DNA of 64,000 nt, taken from the NCBI GenBank assembly GCA_963730115.1, contig CAVSQM010000012.1, forward strand, positions 496,001 to 560,000. Direction: 5' to 3'. Below are positions 9,500-21,864 of the stretch, piece after piece. The stretch is from DASQFQ01 sp963730115. GTDB lineage: Bacteria > Actinomycetota > Thermoleophilia > Solirubrobacterales > Solirubrobacteraceae. Under the pieces are notes generated by a model. It was given only the letters and a program-made list of their open reading frames with translations. It was not told the DNA's origin and ran no database searches. The translations under genes were made by a program, and so were the position numbers. Each line of letters opens with the position of its first letter. Position 1 is the first letter of the stretch.

Positions 9500-10537
9500 C
9501 CTTCGCGCGTCTCCTCCCCGAACAGGCCCTGGGGACGGAAGACCATGACGAGGACGAGGATCGCGAACACCACGGCGGGCGCCCACGCGGAGCCGTTGTC
9601 CAATCGCGACTCCACCGTCTGCTGGATGATCCCGATGATCAGGCCGCCGACCACGGCGCCCTTGAGGTTGCCGATGCCGCCCATGACGGCGGCGGTGAAG
9701 GCGATCAGGCCGGCCGTGAAGCCCTGGTTGAACTGCACCGTGCCGTTGTAGAGCGCGTAGATCAGGCCCGCCGCGCCGGCCAGCAGGCCGCCGAGCAGGA
9801 ACGTCAGGCCGATCGTGCGATCGACGTTGATGCCCATGAGCCGGGCGGCGTCAGGGTCCTGGGCCGAGGCACGCATCGCCTTGCCGTACTTGGTCTGGCC
9901 GACGAAGTAGAGCAGCGCGATCAGCAGCGGGATCGTCACGATCCAGGCGAAGAAGTCGGAGCGCACGAACGTGATCCCGCCGATGTCGAGCACCTGCTGC
10001 TGCGAGCGGATGAGGTCCGGCGGCGAATCCGGCGTGGGGCGCCACAGCAGGCCGACGTTCTGCAGGATGAAGGACATGCCGATCGCCGTGATCAGCGGCG
10101 CGAGCTTGGGCGCGTTGCGCAGCGGGCGGTAGGCGACCCGCTCGATCATCACGTTGAGCACGCCCGAGCCGAGCATCGAGATCGCGAGCACGGCGAGCAG
10201 CCCGAGGATCAGCACGAAGACGCCCGTGGTCTCGGTCATCCCGAGCGTGGCGTACATCGAGACCGAGATGAACGAGCCGATCATGAACACCTCGCCGTGG
10301 GCGAAGTTGATCAGCTCGATGATGCCGTAGACCAGCGTGTACCCGAGCGCGATCAGCGCCCAGATCGTGCCGATCGAGAGCCCGTCGACGACGTTGTTCA
10401 GCGTCCTGACGGGATCCTGCGACCAGCAGGATGAGCAGCACGCCGCCCAGCAGGATCCAGAGGATCTGTGCCCCAATGAAGTCGGTGACGCGCTTGCCCG
10501 GAGGGGCCTGCGGCTGAGGTACGGAGGCAGCTTCCAT
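9496..10537 (-). CDS. livH: Branched-chain amino acid ABC transporter permease LivH (frame-disrupted)
   Basis: The protein starts at 10537 (MEAASVPQPQAPPGKR), runs through a first hydrophobic segment ILWILLGGVLLILLVAG, and then continues in another frame as DPVRTLNNVVDGLSIGTIWA. One extra base near 10418 explains the break and restores 346 residues. The rest is typical LivH: LGYTLVYGIIELINFAHGE, GKAMRASAQDPDAARLMGI and MGGIGNLKGAVVGG. It forms the membrane channel with LivM. Confidence 0.88.
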
Positions 10538-10560
10538 CGCCGTGTGGCGCGCAGCCTTTC

Positions 10561-10608
10561 AGGTTCACGTCCCGCCCGCAATCCTGCGGGCGGGACGTTG
10601 CAGAACCT
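10561..10608 (-). promoter_or_regulatory. Intercistronic hairpin between livK and livH
   Basis: A perfect 14-base inverted repeat (10567-10580 with 10585-10598, 4-base loop) is extended by an outer 6-base repeat (10561-10566 with 10603-10608). It lies 10 bases past the livK stop and has no T-run. Such hairpins after binding-protein genes often protect the upstream mRNA or partly terminate, giving more binding protein than permease. The function here is inferred. Confidence 0.65.
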
Positions 10609-10618
10609 GATGCCTTCG

Positions 10619-11873
10619 TTAGTTGCCCGTCTGGGCCTTGATGACCTCGTTGAAGGTGAGCTTGCCGCCTTCGATGCGATTTCCGCCGTAGTCCGACAGC
10701 GTGGTATCGCCGTTCTCATCGATGTCGTACGTGCCGAGCACCGACTCGCGGCCCTTGATCTTGAACAGCTCGTCGACCACGGCCTGGCGGTCGTTGCCCT
10801 TCTCGCCGGCGTTCTTGATGGCCTCGAGCATGATGCTCATGGCCTCGTAGCCGTAGATCGCGTAGGGCTCCGGATCCTTGCCGTACTTCGACTTGAACTC
10901 CGAGAAGAAGTCCTGAGCCGCCGGCGGGTACTCCTTCGGATCCAGCGTCGGGTTCGTGATGTAGACGTTCTTCTCGACCTTGGCGCCGAGCTTCTCGCTG
11001 AACGCCGACTCGGCGACGCCGTCAGGGCCGAACATCTTGATGTCCGGGTTGGCGGCGTGCACGTCCTTGAACACCTGGACGCCCTTGTTCTGGGTGATGC
11101 CGCCGAAGAAGAAGCCATCGGCGCCGGCGCTGTTGATCTTCGAGGCGAGCGCGCGGAAGTTCGCGGCCTTGGTGTCGATGCCGTCGTTGCCGAGCACCTC
11201 GATGCCCTGCTCGCCGGCGATCTTCTCGACCTGGTCCGCGACGCCCTTCCCGTAGACCTCCTTGTCGTTGAGGATGTAGAGCTTGGTGACGCCCTGATCC
11301 TTCATGTAGGCGACCTGCGCCGCCGCCTGGATGTGGTCGGCGGGCACGACACGAGCGAACGTCTTCGTGCCGGACGGCTGGTACTTCTGCCGGCTCGCCC
11401 TTCTCAGCACCCTCAGAGCGGGTCAGGCCCACGTAGGTGTTCGAAGGCGAGACCTGCAGGATGCCGGCCTCGTTGAGCAGCGGGGCCGAGATCGCGGACG
11501 CGCCCGAGTTGAACTCGCCCAGGTAGCCGATCGTGGTGTCGTCGCCGACCGCCTTGCGGGCGTTCTCGGAGACCTTGCCGGGCTCCCACTTGCCGGTCGC
11601 CGCGGTGGCGTCGTCAAGCGAGACGTACTTGATGGTGAAATCTCCGGCCTTGCCGCCGGCCTTCTCCAGGGCCAGCTGCTCGCCGCGGACAACATCTTCT
11701 GACTGCGGACGGGAATCGCCCTGCAGGGGGAGCGACGAGTAGATCGTCAGCGTGTCCCCGCTGGCCTTTCCACCACCGCCGCCACCGCTGTCGTCATCGT
11801 CGCCGCATGCGGCGACGCCAAAAGCCATGGCTGCGATGAGGCAGCTCCAGACTGCCAACCAACGTACTCTCAA
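10619..11873 (-). CDS. livK: Branched-chain amino acid ABC transporter substrate-binding lipoprotein (frame-disrupted)
   Basis: A lipoprotein signal (hydrophobic segment, then GVAAC with Cys at about residue 23) is followed by an Asp/Gly linker and a periplasmic-binding-protein type 1 fold. The fold includes AISAPLLNEAGILQVSPSNT and TFARVVPADHIQAAAQVAYM. Frames switch near 11392, where GEP in one frame meets QKYQPSGTKTF in another; removing one base gives 417 residues. The TTG start at 11873 is supported by a GAGGAGG ribosome site 5 bases upstream. It is the first gene of the liv operon. Confidence 0.9.
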
Positions 11874-11911
11874 GAGACCCTCCTCAGGGTGACTCGGATT
11901 TGCGACCCGGA

Positions 11912-11941
11912 ATACTAGGACGCTCGCCGGAGCACAGGCAA
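11912..11941 (-). promoter_or_regulatory. Predicted promoter of the liv operon
   Basis: On the minus strand a TTGCCT -35 (11936-11941) and a TAGTAT -10 (11912-11917) are separated by 18 bases. About 38 bases follow to the TTG start of livK, including a good ribosome site at 11879-11885. This leadered arrangement differs from most other unit starts in the window. Confidence 0.6.
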
Positions 11942-11975
11942 ACCCGGCGTACCGGGGGGTGCGGGGCGGTGCCCG

Positions 11976-12155
11976 CTACGAGGGCTCGTCGGGGCTCGGG
12001 CGATTGCCCGGCAGGTACGGCGTGACGATCCGCATCGTGGCGGCGATGATGATCATCAGGAGGGTCAGCAAGAAGGCGTCGAACGACTTGACGTCGATGG
12101 CCCACAGGACGATCCAGAGGACGAGCCCGGCGCAGGTGGTGAGGAAGAGCCCCAT
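11976..12155 (-). CDS. 59-residue two-helix membrane protein at the end of the trp operon
   Basis: The frame runs from the ATG at 12155-12153 to TAG at 11978-11976. It encodes two hydrophobic segments, LFLTTCAGLVLWIVLWAI and FLLTLLMIIIAATMRIV, and a short Pro/Ser/Asp tail (NRPSPDEPS). It begins 12 bases after the trpA stop on the same strand. Hydrophobicity pattern and spacing support a real gene; the function is unknown. Confidence 0.7.
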   Translation of the reverse strand: MGLFLTTCAGLVLWIVLWAIDVKSFDAFLLTLLMIIIAATMRIVTPYLPGNRPSPDEPS

Positions 12156-12167
12156 CGCGGCGGGATC

Positions 12168-12952
12168 TTACGCGTCGGCGCGGCCGAGCGCGGCCGCGAG
12201 GCCCTCGACGAGCGCCCGCATGTCCTCGCCGTCGGCAGCCGCCCGGACCAGCCGGGTGCCAACGATCACGCCGTCTGCGCCGGCCGCGGCGGCCGCGGCG
12301 GCGTGCTCCGGGGTGGAGATGCCGAAGCCGAGCGCGACCGGCACCTCGAAGTGGGCCTTGACCCGCTTCAGCAGGTCGGCGGAGTCCACGCCCTCGCGCT
12401 CACCGGTGGTGCCGGTCACCGACACCGTGTAGACGAAGCCGCGGGCCTGGGCGCCGATGCGATCCAGCCGGTCCTCGGGGGTGGTGGGAGCGACCAGCGG
12501 GACGAGCGCGACGCCGGTCGCGTCGCAGGCCGCCAGCACCGCCGGAGTCTCCTCGAGCGGGAGGTCCGGGATGATCAGACCGCTGACACCGGCGCCGGCC
12601 AGCTCGTCGGCGAAGCGCTCGACGCCGCGGGCGAGGACCTGGTTCGCGTAACACATGAGGACCACCGGCATGCGCTCGCTCAGCGCCCGCCCGAGCTCGA
12701 TCACCTGCGGCACCGTCACGCCCGCCGCGAGCGCCTTCGTGCCGGCGGCGTGGATGACCGGGCCGTCGGCCAGCGGGTCGGAGAACGGGACGCCGAGCTC
12801 GACCAGGTCGGCGCCGCCGTCGGCGTAGGCCTCGCCGATCGCCCGCGACGCCTCGAGATCGGGGAAGCCGCCCATCAGGTAGGGCATGAGCGCGGCGCGC
12901 CCGTTCGTGGCCGCGAAGGCGGCGGCGATCCGCTCGATGCCGGTGTCGGCGC

Positions 12953-12956
<4 letters not shown>
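12168..12956 (-). CDS. trpA: Tryptophan synthase alpha subunit
   Basis: A 262-residue TIM barrel that cleaves indole-3-glycerol phosphate to indole and glyceraldehyde-3-phosphate. PYLMGGFPD is followed by ADLVELGVPFSDPLADGP, which carries the catalytic Glu, then LIIPDLPLEE and the phosphate-binding ALGFGIST. The GTG start overlaps the trpB stop (GTGA), coupling the two subunits of the complex. Confidence 0.97.
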
Positions 12957-14127
<1,171 letters not shown>

Positions 14128-14131
<4 letters not shown>

Positions 14132-14766
14132 GCCGCCGCCACGGGCTCTGCGATGGCGACCTCGAGGAAGCGCCGGACCTTCTCGGGGTCCTTGACGCCG
14201 GGCTCGGACTCGGTGCCCGACGCGGTGTCGACCGCGTAGGGATGTGTGGCGGCGATCGCCTCGGCGACGTTGTCGGGGCCCAGGCCGCCGGAGAGGATCA
14301 GCGGGACCTTGGAGCGGCGCGCGCTCAGCAGCTCCCACTCCCACGTCCGGCCGCTCCCGCCGCGCATGGCGCCGGCGGCGGCGTCGAGCATGTGGAAGTC
14401 GGTACGGAAGCGCTCGAGGTCGCGGATGTCGCCCTCGGTGGCCACCTGCGCGGCCTTGATGATCTTGCAGCCGGTGCGGCGCGCGGCCTCGGTGCAGAAC
14501 GCGGGACCTTCGTCGCCGTGCAGCTGGAGGTGGCTGAAGCCGATCCCCTCGACCTCGGCGGCCAGCTCGTCGAGGGTGGGGTTGACGAACACGCCGACGC
14601 AGGCGGCGCGGCGGCGCTGCTCGCCGACGATGGCGGCGGCCGTGTCGGCGTCGCACACGCGCGGCGAGCGCGGCCAGCGGATCAGCCCGATCGCCCACGC
14701 GCCGTGGCCGACGGCCAGCTCGGCGTCCTCGCGGCGGGTGATGCCACAGATCTTCGCCCTCGTCAC
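14128..14766 (-). CDS. trpF: Phosphoribosylanthranilate isomerase
   Basis: A 212-residue barrel. KICGITRREDAE at residues 5-16 carries the catalytic Cys; the catalytic Asp lies in YAVDTASGTESEPGVKD. LSGGLGPDNVAEAI is the phosphate-binding region. It catalyses the third step after anthranilate in Trp synthesis. The start is GTG, 23 bases after htrA, so it stays in the operon. Confidence 0.94.
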
Positions 14767-14789
14767 GAGGACATCGTAGGCGGGACGCG

Positions 14790-15947
<1,158 letters not shown>

Positions 15948-15999
15948 GACACGCTGAGCGTGGCCGACACCCTTCAGCGCCAGCTAAACCGCGCGGTTG

Positions 16000-16797
16000 C
16001 TACTCGAAGTCGCGCTCGTGGCCGGCCGCCAGGATGCGGCAGGCGGCCTCGATGTCGTCGGCGCGCATGAGCGTCTCGCCCACCAGGACCGCGTCGATGC
16101 CGACGCGGTCGAGGTCGTCGAGCTGCTCGCGGGTCGAGAAGCCGGACTCGGAGACGACGGTCTTGCCGGCCGGGACGTCGGAGAGCAGCTCGTAGGTGCG
16201 CTCGATGTCGACCGTGAAGTCGGTGAGGTCGCGGTTGTTGAGGCCGAGGATCTCGGCGTCGACGTCGAGCGCGCGCTCGAGCTCGTACTCGTCGTGGACC
16301 TCGACGAGCACGTCGAGGTCGAGGCCGCGCGCCTCGCGGTGCAGCTCGAAGAGGTCGTCGTGGTCGAGCGCGGCGACGATCAGCAGGATCGCGTCGGCGC
16401 CCGCGGCCGCCGACTCGTAGAGCTGGTACGGGTCGACGATGAAGTCCTTGCGCAGCACCGGCAGCTCGGTGGCGGAGACCGCCGCCTGCAGGTCCTCGAG
16501 CGAGCCGCCGAAGTGCTGCTCCTCGGTGAGGATCGAGATCGCCGCCGCGCCGCCGCGCTCGTAGGCCCGGGCGACCTCCGCCACGGTGGCGCCCTCGCGG
16601 ATCACGCCCGCCGACGGCGAGCGGCGCTTGTGCTCGGCGATCAGCGAGATGCCCGGCGCGGCGATCGCCTCGCCGAACGGGCGACCCGCCGGCCGCTGTT
16701 CGAGCGCGGCCTCGAGGCGAGCGAGCGGTGTGGTCGAGCGGCGCCGCTCCAGCTCCTCGCGCGTCGCTCCGACGATCCGTTCCAGCACGTTGTTCAA
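16000..16797 (-). CDS. trpC: Indole-3-glycerol phosphate synthase
   Basis: A 265-residue barrel. Motifs are LIAEHKRRSPSAGVI (substrate-binding Lys), SILTEEQHFGGSLEDL, PVLRKDFIVDPYQ, GLNNRDLTDFTVD and VSESGF. The start is TTG at 16797 overlapping the trpD stop (TTGA); an in-frame GTG three codons later is an alternative. It makes the substrate of TrpA. Confidence 0.95.
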   Translation of the reverse strand: MNNVLERIVGATREELERRRSTTPLARLEAALEQRPAGRPFGEAIAAPGISLIAEHKRRSPSAGVIREGATVAEVARAYERGGAAAISILTEEQHFGGSLEDLQAAVSATELPVLRKDFIVDPYQLYESAAAGADAILLIVAALDHDDLFELHREARGLDLDVLVEVHDEYELERALDVDAEILGLNNRDLTDFTVDIERTYELLSDVPAGKTVVSESGFSTREQLDDLDRVGIDAVLVGETLMRADDIEAACRILAAGHERDFE

Positions 16798-17817
16798 GAC
16801 GGCGCCAATTGTTGCGTCAGCGCGACGAGCGTGTCGAGCGCCCTCGCGGCAGCCCCCGAGTCCAGCGTCTCCTCGGCGGCGCGGACGCCGGCCTCGAGCG
16901 TGTCGGCGCGGCCCGCGACGTAGATCGCGGCGCCCGCGTTCAGCGCCGCGAGGTCGCGCGCGGGGCCCTGCTCGCCGGCGAAGATGCGGCGGGTGACGTC
17001 GGCGTTGTGCTCCGGCGGGCCGCCGGCGAGGTCCTCGTAGGCGCCGCGGCGCAGGCCGACGTCCTCCGGCGCCAGCGCGTAGGAGCTGATCTCGGTGCCG
17101 TCGACCTCGACGACCGTGGTGGTGCCAGCCGTGCTCATCTCGTCCAGTCCGTCCTGGCTTGAAACTACCAACGCCTTCTCGGCCCCCAAACGTGCCAGCG
17201 CGCCGGCGATGGTGTCGAGGAAGGCGGGGTCGGAGACGCCGATGACCTGGCGCGTGGCGCCCGCCGGGTTGGTCAGCGGGCCGAGGAAGTTGAAGATCGT
17301 CCGCACCGCGAGCTCCTTGCGCACCGGCACCACGTGGCGCGTCGCGCCGTGGTGGGCGGGGGCGAACATGAAGCCGAAGCCGGCCTCCTCGATGCAGCGG
17401 GCGACCGCGTCGGGAGCGAGGTCGATGCGCACGCCCAGCGCCTCCAGCAGGTCGGCGGAGCCCGAGAGCCCGGTGGCGGAGCGGTTGCCGTGCTTGGCGA
17501 CCGCGCAGCCGGCGCCCGCCGCGATCAGCGCGGCGGTGGTGGAGACGTTGAAGGTCGGGCGCCCACCACCGGTGCCGGCGGTGTCGATCAGGTCGTCGCG
17601 GGCGGTGGTCACCGGCGTCGCCATCAGCCGCATCGTCGTCGCCAGCCCGACCAGCTCGTCGATCGTCTCGCCCTTCGTGCGCAGCGCGATCAGCACCGCC
17701 GCGGTCTGGGCCTCGGAGGCGTTGCCGGCCATGATCTCGGCCAGCACGCCGGCGGTCTGCTCCGCCGAGAGGTCCTGGCGGTGGGCGAGCGCGTCGATCG
17801 CCTCGGTGAGGACGGGG

Positions 17818-17825
<8 letters not shown>
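16794..17825 (-). CDS. trpD: Anthranilate phosphoribosyltransferase
   Basis: A 343-residue enzyme with DTAGTGGGRPTFNVSTTAA (PRPP-binding loop), AKHGNRSATGLSGSADLLE, and NFLGPLTNPAG. The N-terminus fits a TTG start at 17825 (LPNPVLTEAIDAL), overlapping the end of trpG by 8 bases. A longer frame to 17888 runs through trpG sequence and is not credible. Confidence 0.93.
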
Positions 17826-18374
<549 letters not shown>

Positions 18375-18378
<4 letters not shown>

Positions 18379-19778
18379 GGCCACTCCCGCTGCCCGGCCG
18401 CCAGCTCGATCGCGCGCACCACGCCGCGGGCCTTGGCGCGCGACTCCTCGTACTCGTAGTCGGGCTTGGCGTCGGCGACGGTGCCGCCGCCCGCCTGCAC
18501 GTGCGCGACGCCGTCCTTGACCACGACCGTGCGGATGCAGATGCAGGTGTCGAGGTCGCCGGCGTAGGACAGCCAGCCGACCGCGCCGCCGTAGGCGCCG
18601 CGCTTGACCGGCTCGAGCTCGTCGATGATCTGCATCGCGCGCACCTTCGGGGCGCCCGACAGCGTGCCTGCCGGGAGCACCGAGCGCAGCGCGTCGATCG
18701 CCCTCACCTCGGGGCGCAGCTCGCCGCGCACGCTGGAGACGATGTGGATCACGTGCGAGTAGGTCTCGACGGCCATGAAGGTCTCGACCTCGACGGTGCC
18801 GTACTCGCACACGCGGCCGAGGTCGTTGCGGCCCAGGTCGACGAGCATCACGTGCTCGGCGCGCTCCTTCTCGTCGGCGAGCAGGTCCGCGGCGATGGCG
18901 ATGTCGGCGTCCGCATCGGCGCCGCGCGGGCGCGTGCCGGCGATCGGGCGCGTCGAGGCGGCGCGGCCGGAGACGGTCACCAGCGGCTCGGGCGAGGCGC
19001 CGACGATCTGGAAGTCCTCGAAGTCGAGGAAGTACATGTAGGGCGACGGGTTGACGGCGCGCAGGCCGCGGTAGATCGAGAACGGCTCGACCGGGCTCGG
19101 CGCGCTCCAACGCTGCGACGGCACGACCTGGAAGGCGTCGCCGGCGTGCACGTACTCGACGATCCGGGCGACCATGCCCTCGAACGCCTCGCGCGGCATG
19201 TTCGGCTCGAACTGCGGCTCGGGCCGCTCCGGGTGCGGCTCCGGGCGCGGCAGCGGTCCGGCGAGGCGCTCGCGCACCTCGGCGATCCGCTCGCGGGCGC
19301 GCGCCTCGCCGCCGGGCTCGTCGCGATAGGCGTTGGCGAGGATCGTGACGGTGTGCTTGAGGTGGTCGAACGCCACCAGCACGTCGGACAGCATCAGCGC
19401 CATGTCGGGCAGGCCGAGCATGTCCGGGTTCGGCTCGCCCAGCGGCTCGACCGCGCGCACGCAGTCGTAGCCGAAGAAGCCGACCGCGCCGCCGGTGAAC
19501 GGCGGGCCGTCGGCGAGCGGCGCCTGGCGGTGCTCGGCGACCTCGGCGGCGGCGATCGCGTACGGGTCGCCGCCGTCGGCCAGGCTCCAGCGCACGACCT
19601 TGCGCGGCTCGACGCCGATGAACGAGTAGCGCCCGACGCGCTGGCCCTGCTCGGCCGACTCGAGCAGGAAGCTCGGGCCGGAGCCGCGCAGCTTGAGGAA
19701 CGCGGACACCGGCGTCTCCGTGTCCGCGATGAAGGTCTCGGTGACCGGGATGACGTTGTAGTCAGCGGCGACGGCCAT
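18375..19778 (-). CDS. trpE: Anthranilate synthase component I
   Basis: A 467-residue chorismate-utilising enzyme. The N-terminal regulatory region includes FLLESAEQGQRVGRYSFIG, a form of the LLES tryptophan-feedback motif. The catalytic domain has RPIAGTRPRGAD, DLGRNDLGRVCEYG and LPAGTLSGAPKVRAMQIID. It commits chorismate to tryptophan with TrpG. The start overlaps the hisIE 3' end by 17 bases. Confidence 0.96.
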
Positions 19779-20361
19779 CGAGAATCCGCTCGGGGTCGGC
19801 GAGGGTCAGCCCGCGGGAGTGCAGCAGCACGATCAGGTGGTACAGGACGTCGGCGGCCTCCTCGGCCACGCGCTCGTCGGACTCGTCGCGGGCCGCGCGG
19901 GCGACCTCCTCCGCCTCCTCCTGCACCTTCTCGCCGATCAGGGCCGGGTCGGCGAGCAGCTCGGCGGTGTAGGAGCCCGCGGGCGGCGCGGCCCGGCGGG
20001 CGGCGACCGTCCGCTCGAGCGCGGGCAGCGCCTCATGCGGCGCGGCGGGCTCGAGCTGGCCGTTGTGGAAGCACGTGCGCGCACCGGTGTGGCAGGCAGG
20101 GCCGTCGGGTTCGACGAGCGCGAGGATGGCGTCGGCGTCGCAGTCGTAGCGGAGCTCGCGCACGGCCTGCGTGTGGCCGGACGTCGCGCCCTTGTGCCAC
20201 AGCTCGTCGCGGGAGCGGCTCCAGAAGTGCATCTCGCCCGTGGCGCGGGTGCGCTCGAGCGCCTCGGCGTTCATGTAGGCGAGGGTGAGCACCTCGCCGC
20301 TCGCCCAGTCCTGGACCACGCAGGGGACGAGCCCACGGTCGTCATAGGAGATCTCGTCCAT
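19762..20361 (-). CDS. hisIE: Bifunctional phosphoribosyl-AMP cyclohydrolase / phosphoribosyl-ATP pyrophosphatase
   Basis: A 199-residue fusion. The HisI domain (residues 1-110) has MNAEALERTRATGEMHFWSR and the metal site YDCDADAILALVE plus GPACHTGARTCF. The HisE domain follows with EKVQEEAEEVARAARDE and EEAADVLYHLIVLL. It catalyses histidine steps 2 and 3. As the first gene of the trp operon it links histidine and tryptophan expression; both pathways use PRPP. Confidence 0.95.
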   Translation of the reverse strand: MDEISYDDRGLVPCVVQDWASGEVLTLAYMNAEALERTRATGEMHFWSRSRDELWHKGATSGHTQAVRELRYDCDADAILALVEPDGPACHTGARTCFHNGQLEPAAPHEALPALERTVAARRAAPPAGSYTAELLADPALIGEKVQEEAEEVARAARDESDERVAEEAADVLYHLIVLLHSRGLTLADPERILDGRRR

Positions 20362-20371
20362 CGGGGCGCGG

Positions 20372-20399
20372 ATTCTAGGTAGCCTCGCATCGTGTCGAA
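20372..20399 (-). promoter_or_regulatory. Predicted promoter of the hisIE-trp operon
   Basis: On the minus strand a TAGAAT -10 (20372-20377) ends 10 bases before the hisIE ATG. A weak TTCGAC -35 (20394-20399) lies 16 bases upstream, inside the first codons of the divergent gene. A start from this site would give an almost leaderless mRNA. There is no room for a trp leader peptide or attenuator. Confidence 0.45.
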
Positions 20400-21864
20400 G
20401 CACGGTCCCGGGCGGGTCGAGGCTCCGAAGGCGCCCGAGGGGGCACCGGCGGCGGTCGCGCCCCTGCCGGCGGGCTCGCCCGCAGCGGCGATCCTGCGCC
20501 TTCAGCGCAGCGCTGGCAACCGCGCCGTCGCCCAGCTGCTCGGCCGCAGCGCGACGGTCGACCCCGACCTCGCGGGCGACCGCGTCGGGCGGGCGATCGG
20601 GAGCACCTCGAAGGCCCTCGGCGACGCCGGGCACCTCCACACCGACGGCGCGGCGCAGCGGCTCACGCGCGACCTCGGCGTGCCCGCGCTGGCGGTCGGC
20701 TCGCACGTGTTCGCCTCCCCGAACGTGTCGCCGGAGATCCTCGGCCACGAGCTCGTGCACGTCGAGCAGGCGCGGCGCGAGCCGTCGGTGCGCGTGACGC
20801 TCGAGCCGCAGCGCCGCGCGGCCGCCGAACGCGAGGCGCGCGCCCCCGGCGACGGCCCGGTGCGCGAGGGCGGCCTCGTGCACTACTACGGCGAGGCCGG
20901 GCACTTCTACACCGCCTACCTCGTCGCGATGGCGGTCGGCTTCGACGACACGACCGCGTTCCGGATCGCCTTCTACACGCAGATGCCCGACGAGGTCTCA
21001 GAGCTCGACGCCACCCACATGGCGCTCGAGTCCATCCCGCAGGGCCTGACCGGCTTCCCCGGGATGCCCTCGGTGCGTGCGCGTGACGAGGTGCAGCGAG
21101 GCGGCCACGCGCTGACCGGGCGCCCGTCGGCGGAGGAGCGGACGCGCCGGATCGTCACCACCAGCGCGCTCGACCCGTCGACCATGGAGTTCGGCCTGTC
21201 GGTGCACGCGCTCGGCGACTCCTTCGCGCACAGCACGATCGCCGACGAGGGGATGATGTACCAGCCGGTCTCGGGTCACCTCGCGCAGTTCGTGTCCGAT
21301 GCGCACGCGCCCGACTACATCAGCCTGCGCCCGGCGCTGTACATGGCCTACGTACAGGCGCTCTACCGCGCGTTCGCCGCCGCGGCGGCCGCGCACCCGC
21401 AGCACCACGCGATCATGCTGATGCAGGACGAGGAGGTCGTGCTCGACATGGCCCGGCAGGTCGGCCGGCTGTCCGAAGCCGAGCAGATCCCGGCCATCCG
21501 CCGCCTCGCCCTCGAGCGCCTGGGCCGGACGATGAACGCCTACGCGCCCGAGAACGTGGCCGACCGGCCGTTCGCCGAGTTCGCGCGCGACCCCGGGCCG
21601 GGGGCCGGCGCATCGACACCCGAGGCGCGGGCCGCGGCGGCCGGCGTCACGCTGGCCGGCGGGCAGGCGTTCGACAGGGCGCAAGCGCGCGCCATCCCGG
21701 CGCCGGCCGTACCGGAGAGCGGCCCGCTCAACGTCTCCGGCTTCGCCTACGACGTCATCCAGGCGGAGGTCGACCAGATCGGTCGCAACCTTCGCGAGAC
21801 GCGCCTGCAGCTCGAGGTCGAGATGCGCAACTTCTTCCAGTCCCAGTACGGCTACGGCTTCTGA
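20392..21864 (+). CDS. DUF4157-like putative metallopeptidase with a C-terminal His/Asp-rich helical domain
   Basis: A 490-residue protein with a GTG start. Residues 36-50 read LRLQRSAGNRAVAQL, a motif common ahead of DUF4157 domains linked to contractile injection systems. A zinc-protease-like HELVH lies at 119-123 after HTDGAAQRLTRDLGV, the usual DUF4157 order. The middle part contains HYYGEAGHFYTAYL (164-177), VHALGDSFAHSTI (271-283) and SDAHAPDYI, reminiscent of zinc phospholipase C/DUF6765-like helical domains. No secretion signal, injection system or immunity gene is visible. The function is unproven; a toxin or effector is one possibility. Confidence 0.7.
   Translation: MSKHGPGRVEAPKAPEGAPAAVAPLPAGSPAAAILRLQRSAGNRAVAQLLGRSATVDPDLAGDRVGRAIGSTSKALGDAGHLHTDGAAQRLTRDLGVPALAVGSHVFASPNVSPEILGHELVHVEQARREPSVRVTLEPQRRAAAEREARAPGDGPVREGGLVHYYGEAGHFYTAYLVAMAVGFDDTTAFRIAFYTQMPDEVSELDATHMALESIPQGLTGFPGMPSVRARDEVQRGGHALTGRPSAEERTRRIVTTSALDPSTMEFGLSVHALGDSFAHSTIADEGMMYQPVSGHLAQFVSDAHAPDYISLRPALYMAYVQALYRAFAAAAAAHPQHHAIMLMQDEEVVLDMARQVGRLSEAEQIPAIRRLALERLGRTMNAYAPENVADRPFAEFARDPGPGAGASTPEARAAAAGVTLAGGQAFDRAQARAIPAPAVPESGPLNVSGFAYDVIQAEVDQIGRNLRETRLQLEVEMRNFFQSQYGYGF

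Noticed and set aside
20362..20391. trp leader peptide and attenuator
   Set aside because: Only 30 bases separate hisIE from the divergent gene; no Trp-codon run or terminator fits.
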